DNA from: Promethearchaeota archaeon
GTDB taxonomy: Archaea; Asgardarchaeota; Lokiarchaeia; Sigynarchaeales; SOKP01
Direction: 5' to 3'
Length of the DNA: 46,479 nucleotides
NCBI GenBank assembly: GCA_016839635.1
Contig: JAEOTV010000054.1
Coordinates: 1-46,479 of the forward strand
Positions 41,664 through 46,479 of this stretch are shown here, one piece after another. Within the stretch, counting starts at the first letter, position 1. Every line of letters begins with the position of its first letter. The notes under the pieces were generated by a model. That model saw only the letters and a list, made by a program, of their open reading frames with translations, was not told where the DNA came from and made no database searches. Both the position numbers and the translations under genes were made by a program.

Positions 41664-42563
41664 TTACTGATTTTCTAGTCTAAATTTTATATCTTTCCAC
41701 GTATTTTCAATATACACTTCATAAATCTTAATTGTTGCTTCATCAATGGATTTAAATCTTTTTTGAATATTCAAGTACTCGGTTATTGGCTTTCTTTTAG
41801 AGGAATCCAAATATCTTTTGCTAGGTTTTGACAGTTCAAATTTACCCTCAATAACCTCATAAAGAGGCCAAAATCCTGTTTCATTTGCCAATCTACCAAT
41901 TATAATTGTATCTTTTGGCTCATATCCCCATCCCGGGGGACAAGGTGATAATATATGGAAGTATTTTGTTCCAACTATCGTTTTTGCTCTTTTAAATTTT
42001 TCAAATAAGTCAAGAGGGTAAGCAGCATTAGCAGTAACAACATATGGAATGTCATGTGCCTCTAATATCTTAGGCATATTCTTCTTATTAACTTTCTTTC
42101 CCTCTGGAGTAGTTGTTGTCCGAACACCAAGTGGAGTTGAACCGCTTCTCTGAACTCCTGTATTCATGTATGCTTCATTATCATAGCAAGCATAGATAAA
42201 ATTAGTTCCTCTTTCTGCAGCACCACTTAAAGCTTGTATTCCAATATCGGTTGTTCCACCATCTCCTGCAAAAGCAAGTACAGTAATTTCATCTGCTAGA
42301 CCCTTATCCTCTAATGACGCTAGGATTCCAGATGCTGAAGCTCCAGTAGTAGCGAAAGGTGTATGATAAACTGATATTTTTGTTGAACAAAATCCTTGCA
42401 TACCATGCAACACTGTTAAACAAGATGCTGGCACGGTAATTATGGTTTTTGCTCCTAACGCCTTAAGAGCCATCCTATAGATCAACGCCATTCCACATCC
42501 AGCACATGCACGAGTGCCTGGATAAATAAATTCTTCTTCAGGAATATCCATTACGTTTACCAT
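41664..42563 (-). CDS. porB: Pyruvate:ferredoxin oxidoreductase beta subunit
   Basis: Thiamin-diphosphate-binding subunit of a 2-oxoacid:ferredoxin oxidoreductase, 299 residues. TRACAGCGMAL near 17 gives the first cluster cysteines, AGDGGTTDIGIQALSGAAER near 98 is the TPP motif (GDG...), YDNEAYMNTGVQRSG follows, and SPCPPGWGYEP holds a further cysteine. These features, including NTGVQRSGSTP, favour pyruvate over other 2-oxoacids. The complex makes acetyl-CoA and reduced ferredoxin. It begins six bases after porA. Confidence 0.95.
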   Translation of the reverse strand: MVNVMDIPEEEFIYPGTRACAGCGMALIYRMALKALGAKTIITVPASCLTVLHGMQGFCSTKISVYHTPFATTGASASGILASLEDKGLADEITVLAFAGDGGTTDIGIQALSGAAERGTNFIYACYDNEAYMNTGVQRSGSTPLGVRTTTTPEGKKVNKKNMPKILEAHDIPYVVTANAAYPLDLFEKFKRAKTIVGTKYFHILSPCPPGWGYEPKDTIIIGRLANETGFWPLYEVIEGKFELSKPSKRYLDSSKRKPITEYLNIQKRFKSIDEATIKIYEVYIENTWKDIKFRLENQ

Positions 42564-42569
42564 TTTTCT

Positions 42570-43862
42570 TCACTCACTCTTAAAGTAAGTTGATTCATCA
42601 TAATCTTTCAATTCCTCTAATCTTAACCCTAAAAAATCGGTTTTATTTGTAGATATTCCTTTTTTAAACTCATCTAAAGCTTTATGAACACCCGTAATTA
42701 TATGTTCTGTTTTTACATCTCTGCCACCTAATCCAACAATAAACCCCTTGATGTTTGGTGTATCTTTTAATCCATAAAGTGCAGCTTTTAATTCATAAGA
42801 AAGGACACCCTCGTATCCATATCCGATATCTCTGTCAAAAACTATAACATTTTCTTTGTCTTTGAAGAATTCCTTCATTTCTTCATATGGATAAGGTCTA
42901 AATAATTTAAGGCTTAATATTCCTATTTTTAAACCTTCTTCTCTTAATTTTTTAATTGCGACTCTAGCTTGTGATGCAACTGAACCCATAGCAAAAATAA
43001 TGGTATCAGCATCCTCAGTTTGAATTTTCTTATATATACCATTCCCATAAGATCTCCCAAATTTTGTGGCAAACTCATCATGAACCGCTTTAATAATATC
43101 AATTGAATTTTCTAAGGATCTTTGAAGAGAATATCTATATTCATAATAACCAGGAGCAGTTCCTTCACTTCGTTTAATGATATGAGGTGTTGTTACTGGA
43201 TCAACACCTTTAACTTGTGAAATATCAGATAAATTAATGTGATGAGTTATTGGAGGTAAAAATTGGTCAATAGCATCTTGGTTTTCTAATTTGACTGGCA
43301 TCATTGTATGACTTAGTATATATCCATCATAAGCTACTATTGCAGGTAGGAAAACTCTCGAATCTTCTGCAATCTTAAATGCTTGAAGATTAGTATCATA
43401 TATTTCCTGGTTATTTTCACACATAAACTGTATCCAGCCAACATCTCTTATTGTAATGAAATCGGAATGATCTGTCCAAACTGACCAAGGTGCTCCAAGT
43501 GATCTTGTTGCGAGATTAATGATAATAGGTAATCTATTTCCTGCTGCCCAAGGTAAAAGTTCATACATTAATTCTAAACCATGAGCAGATGTTGCAGTGC
43601 CAACTCTTGATCCAGTTGCAGAAGCAGCACAACATACCGCTAAAGCCGAATGTTCAGATTCAACTTTAACAAATCTAGCTTTTAATTTTCCTTCTGAAAT
43701 AAATTCAGCAATTTTTTCTACTACAGGACTTTGAGGTGTTATTGGATAAGCTGAAATTACGCCTACTTTTGCCTGCCTAAAAGCATGGGCAGCTGCATGA
43801 TTTCCAGTTAAAATCTTTATGTTTTCATCAATATTTGTTTTTTTTGATTCAATTACCGTCAA
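42570..43862 (-). CDS. porA: Pyruvate:ferredoxin oxidoreductase alpha subunit
   Basis: Alpha subunit of 430 residues. LTGNHAAAHAFRQAKVGVIS near 18-37, YPITPQSPVVEKIAEF and EHSALAVCCAASATGSRVGT are the N-terminal family segments; later SLKLFRPYPYEEM and VFDRDIGYGYEG. The start is TTG at 43862, which overlaps the porD stop by four bases (TTGA). The very strong ribosome site GGAGGAGGTGA seven bases upstream supports it. The chain is 30-40 residues longer than many archaeal PorA proteins. A separate gamma subunit gene (porC) is not found beside it. Confidence 0.95.
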   Translation of the reverse strand: MTVIESKKTNIDENIKILTGNHAAAHAFRQAKVGVISAYPITPQSPVVEKIAEFISEGKLKARFVKVESEHSALAVCCAASATGSRVGTATSAHGLELMYELLPWAAGNRLPIIINLATRSLGAPWSVWTDHSDFITIRDVGWIQFMCENNQEIYDTNLQAFKIAEDSRVFLPAIVAYDGYILSHTMMPVKLENQDAIDQFLPPITHHINLSDISQVKGVDPVTTPHIIKRSEGTAPGYYEYRYSLQRSLENSIDIIKAVHDEFATKFGRSYGNGIYKKIQTEDADTIIFAMGSVASQARVAIKKLREEGLKIGILSLKLFRPYPYEEMKEFFKDKENVIVFDRDIGYGYEGVLSYELKAALYGLKDTPNIKGFIVGLGGRDVKTEHIITGVHKALDEFKKGISTNKTDFLGLRLEELKDYDESTYFKSE

Positions 43863-44158
43863 TCAACCTTCACCTCCTCCATTGTTATGGCTTTGACTGG
43901 ACATTCTTCCATACAAATTCCACATCCTTTACAATACACTAAATTGATCTCAGGAGGAATGGTTCTCGTCACTACAGCTTCAGGGCAATAGAGCCAGCAA
44001 TTAAAGCAACTAGGTTTTCCAGATTTAACTGGAATACATTTGTTTAAATCAATAATGGGTTTTTTTGAACTCCATGTTCCAGTTTTACCTGCTTCGCCAA
44101 TTACAGGTTTTTGAACTGAACCTAATATTTTTTGATAATTTTTTTTTGAGTCAGTCAT
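43859..44158 (-). CDS. porD: Pyruvate:ferredoxin oxidoreductase delta subunit (2x[4Fe-4S] ferredoxin)
   Basis: Electron-exit subunit of 99 residues. The second cluster motif is standard (CKGCGICMEECPVKAI). The first has the ligands C-x9-C-x2-C-x3-CP (KCIPVKSGKPSCFNCWLYCP), so seven residues are added between the first two cysteines compared with C-x2-C. The N-terminal VIGEAGKTGTWSSKKPIID is typical of PorD. First gene of the porD-porA-porB operon, which has a TATA-like element about 75-85 bases upstream. Confidence 0.92.
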   Translation of the reverse strand: MTDSKKNYQKILGSVQKPVIGEAGKTGTWSSKKPIIDLNKCIPVKSGKPSCFNCWLYCPEAVVTRTIPPEINLVYCKGCGICMEECPVKAITMEEVKVD

Positions 44159-44208
44159 CTATACATCAAAAATAGTAATAAATCAGATTCTGTAAGGAAT
44201 CAAACGTA

Positions 44209-44229
44209 GATAAGTTTTTAATTCTTATC
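44209..44229. repeat. Inverted repeat GATAAG-N9-CTTATC at the por transcription start
   Basis: Six-base arms GATAAG (44209-44214) and CTTATC (44224-44229). With the por TATA-like element at 44231-44240, the predicted transcription start falls inside the repeat, which is where a repressor site would be expected. Activity not shown. Confidence 0.35.
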
Positions 44230-44230
44230 A

Positions 44231-44240
44231 TTTATAAAAA
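44231..44240 (-). promoter_or_regulatory. TATA-like element of the porDAB operon
   Basis: Minus-strand TTTTTATAAA, centred about 77 bases upstream of the porD ATG, giving a predicted leader near 50 bases. Confidence 0.4.
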
Positions 44241-44470
44241 TAAAAGAATAAGGCAAGTTTTACTTAGTTTGGTAAGAATCGCATTATTATTATCAAGATA
44301 ATTAACGAGTTTTAATCCTAAAATAATACTTGCTTTTTAAATAAAAATTAAATACTTAATATTTCATTAAACCTATAGTAAAAAGTTACAAAGTTTGAGA
44401 AGTTTAGTGTATCTTCAGAAACTATATTTTTTTTTATAACAATTAAAAAATTAGTAGGTTAAGGAAAAAA

Positions 44471-46479
44471 TTGGATTTTTCTAAAGATAAATTCTTACAA
44501 ATAATTGAAAACATTAATGAGGGTTATTTCGAAGTTGATTTAAAAGGAGTATTTACTTTTTTTAATGAATCCTTACGTAAACTCACCGGGTATTCTAGAG
44601 ATGAATTATTAGGATTATCATATAAGCATATTGCCGATGAAAAAAATAGCAAGAAAGTGTTTGAGGGTTTTAATTCTGTTTATAAAACTGGTGAACCATT
44701 AACAGACTTTGAATATCAGTTTAAGAATAAAGTGGGGGAGAAGGTTATTGGAGAAACCTCCATATATTTAAAATGCGATTCGAAAGGGAATAAAATTGGA
44801 TTTTATGGATTATTTCGTGATGTTACCAAGAAAAAAGAAGAGCAAGAACGATTTAAAAAAGAAGCAGAGCAATTAATTAATTTAAGGACAATGGAGTTAA
44901 AGGAATCAGAAGAGAGGTTCCATGAACTATTCAACAAGGCTCCTTATCCTATAGGGTTATTTGATTTGGAAGGCAATTTAATAGATTGCAATAGTGCTTC
45001 AAGTATTTTATTATCAACTCACACCTTAAAAGATTATATTGGAAAAAATTATAAAGAATTCTGGTCTTATCATGAGAAGGAAAAAACTCTAATTGTTTTG
45101 TTTAACAACATATTTACCGAAATTATTAGAACTGGAAAAACTATAAATTTTGAATTTCCAATCCATCGAACTATAGGTAGTATAATATGGTGTTCTGCTA
45201 CAGCATCAAAGATAAGAATAGGAAAGAATCATTTCATTCAAGTTATATTAATGGATATTTCAGCACAAAAAGAAACGCAACAGAAATTAAAAGAATCTGA
45301 AAAAAAGTATAGGAATTTAGTGGAAAATGCTCAAGAAGGTGTGTGGGCAGTAGATGAAAATGATACTACAATCTTTGTTAATCCAAAATTATGTGAAATG
45401 CTGGGATATCCTAAAGATGAGATAATGGGAAAAAGTTTACATTTATTTTTAGAAGCCCCGATGATAGAATTGATCAAGAGTTATCGAGATCGTAGAGAAA
45501 TTGGCTTAAAAGATTCTTATGAACTTGAATTTAAAAAAAAAAATGGAACTTTATTAAGTACCAGTATTAATGCTGCTCCAATTTTGAATGAAATTGGAGA
45601 GTTTAAGGGTTCATTTGCATATATTAATGATATTTCCAATAGAAAAATCGCTGAGCAAAAATTAAAAGAATCTGAAGAAAAATATCGTATTATCTCAGAA
45701 AATGCCAATGATTTAATCACGATATCAGATACTAAGATGAAATTAGAATATATAAATGAGAAAGTTCATAAAAGAGTAATGGGATATACAGAAGATGATC
45801 TTATAGGAATAAATGGGTTAGATTTGATTCATCCAGATGATCAAGAAACTGTTTTACAAGAATTTCTAAAATCTTTCAAAAATGGAAGTGGATTTGTTGA
45901 AGCAAGAATAAAGCATAAAGACGGGTATTATGTTTGGACAGAAACTAGTGGATCAGCAATTAAAGACAAAAATGGAGAGTTAAAAATTCTTCTAATTACA
46001 CGAATAACTGATGAGCGAAAAAAAACCGAACAAAAGTTGAAGGAATCAGAGGAAAAATATCGGAATATGATAAATCATTTAGATTTAGGATTTTATCAAC
46101 TAACCTGGGACGGATTGTTAGTAAACAATAATCCCAGATTTTGTGAGATAATGGGATATGATCCATCTGAAAATTTAATAAATAAAGACATCCATGAATT
46201 TTGGCAAAAACCAGAGGAACGTGGAGTTTATCTAACCGAATTAAAAAAAAAAGGTTTTGTTAAGAATTACTTAGTCAATGCTATAAAGAAAAACGGTGAA
46301 AAAATAGTAGTACAAATAAATTCTCATATAATAAGAAAGAATAAAGACACTGCGGTTCTAATTCAGGGAGTAATATCAGATATTACAGAGAAATATGAAT
46401 TGGAAAAGATGTTAAAGGAATCGGAAGAAAGATATCGAAATTTAATTGAATCTGTTCCTTTTTCAATAGCACTAATTGA
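44471..46479 (+). CDS. Multi-PAS sensor protein (3' end cut by window edge)
   Basis: The frame is open from TTG at 44471 to the window edge (669 codons); AAGGA five bases upstream supports the start, and no ATG is near it. It holds five complete PAS-like domains, approximately residues 5-125, 140-265, 275-390, 400-520 and 525-645, and the beginning of a sixth. Each is joined by the linker KLKESEEKYR or a close variant, a helical signalling connector. Domain endings such as DITEKYELEK and DISAQKETQQ are typical PAC segments. No membrane segment is seen, so it likely senses small molecules or redox state in the cytoplasm. The output domain (often a histidine kinase) would lie beyond the window. 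Confidence 0.85.
   Translation, partial: MDFSKDKFLQIIENINEGYFEVDLKGVFTFFNESLRKLTGYSRDELLGLSYKHIADEKNSKKVFEGFNSVYKTGEPLTDFEYQFKNKVGEKVIGETSIYLKCDSKGNKIGFYGLFRDVTKKKEEQERFKKEAEQLINLRTMELKESEERFHELFNKAPYPIGLFDLEGNLIDCNSASSILLSTHTLKDYIGKNYKEFWSYHEKEKTLIVLFNNIFTEIIRTGKTINFEFPIHRTIGSIIWCSATASKIRIGKNHFIQVILMDISAQKETQQKLKESEKKYRNLVENAQEGVWAVDENDTTIFVNPKLCEMLGYPKDEIMGKSLHLFLEAPMIELIKSYRDRREIGLKDSYELEFKKKNGTLLSTSINAAPILNEIGEFKGSFAYINDISNRKIAEQKLKESEEKYRIISENANDLITISDTKMKLEYINEKVHKRVMGYTEDDLIGINGLDLIHPDDQETVLQEFLKSFKNGSGFVEARIKHKDGYYVWTETSGSAIKDKNGELKILLITRITDERKKTEQKLKESEEKYRNMINHLDLGFYQLTWDGLLVNNNPRFCEIMGYDPSENLINKDIHEFWQKPEERGVYLTELKKKGFVKNYLVNAIKKNGEKIVVQINSHIIRKNKDTAVLIQGVISDITEKYELEKMLKESEERYRNLIESVPFSIALI

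Larger units (their letters stand above)
44159..44470. other. Gene-free divergent intergenic region (312 bp)
   Basis: AT-rich spacer between the leftward por operon and the rightward PAS protein gene. It holds the por TATA-like element and the inverted repeat described separately. No RNA gene or other open frame is recognised; the rest is unremarkable A/T sequence. Confidence 0.6.

Noticed and set aside
1..46479. tRNA, rRNA and other structured RNA genes
   Set aside because: All spacers were read for GC-rich islands and T-loop-like sequence; none stood out against the AT-rich background, though a covariance search was not possible.

Overview
The window is a strongly AT-rich, gene-dense stretch of archaeal chromosome, most likely from an Asgard archaeon of the Lokiarchaeia type. 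Archaeal markers are the group II chaperonin, RNA polymerase subunit 3 followed by ribosomal proteins eL18, uL13 and uS9, archaeal-type serine hydroxymethyltransferase and TrpRS, an Lsm protein, RIO2 kinase and HdrABC/Por. Asgard-like markers are a Rag/Gtr-like GTPase with a C-terminal domain, a second COG2229-type GTPase, a degenerate GTPase-fold protein, a probable gelsolin-like domain on a membrane protein and a PPP-family phosphatase. The lineage is inferred from this gene content; no marker phylogeny was run.

Layout. 1-6254 (minus): a tight operon, hdrC-hdrB-hdrA(short)-hdrA(long)-mvhD-hdrA(short, cut by the window edge), for flavin-based electron transfer. 6255-6932: a gene-free regulatory region with a palindrome and a direct repeat. 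6933-16749: a COG2229 GTPase, GTP-type PEP carboxykinase, thermosome, Lrp/AsnC regulator, TrpRS, a SnoaL-like protein, the Rag-like GTPase, and a YjbQ gene overlapping the pseudo-GTPase gene. 16876-25907: information-processing and amino-acid genes (tRNA-binding OB protein, TrmI methyltransferase, coiled-coil protein, glyA, rpo3-rpl18e-rpl13-rps9, aroA, aroC). 26002-35626: accessory metabolism and unknowns, including a Gfo/Idh/MocA oxidoreductase, Mut7-C protein, FmdE-like protein, two alpha/beta hydrolases, a Clp1/Grc3-like kinase, and a two-gene unit of a circularly permuted ATP-grasp ligase followed one base later by an M14-like metallohydrolase. 35744-41542: an orphan Eco57I-like DNA methyltransferase divergent from a PPP phosphatase, Lsm, a class I methyltransferase, RIO2 and the gelsolin-like membrane protein. 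41664-44158: porD-porA-porB. 44471-end: a large multi-PAS sensor protein, cut by the edge.

How the genes work together. Hdr/MvhD and pyruvate:ferredoxin oxidoreductase both handle low-potential electrons and ferredoxin, and PEP carboxykinase links the C3/C4 pools; this fits an anaerobic, probably fermentative or syntrophic life, although no hydrogenase large subunit lies in the window. The candidates for undescribed biology are the ATP-grasp/M14 pair (possibly a make-and-break amide or peptide tag system), the membrane-bound gelsolin-like protein next to RIO2, the pseudo-GTPase coupled to YjbQ, and the complementary short and long HdrA proteins. No tRNA, rRNA, CRISPR array, insertion sequence or prophage was recognised.
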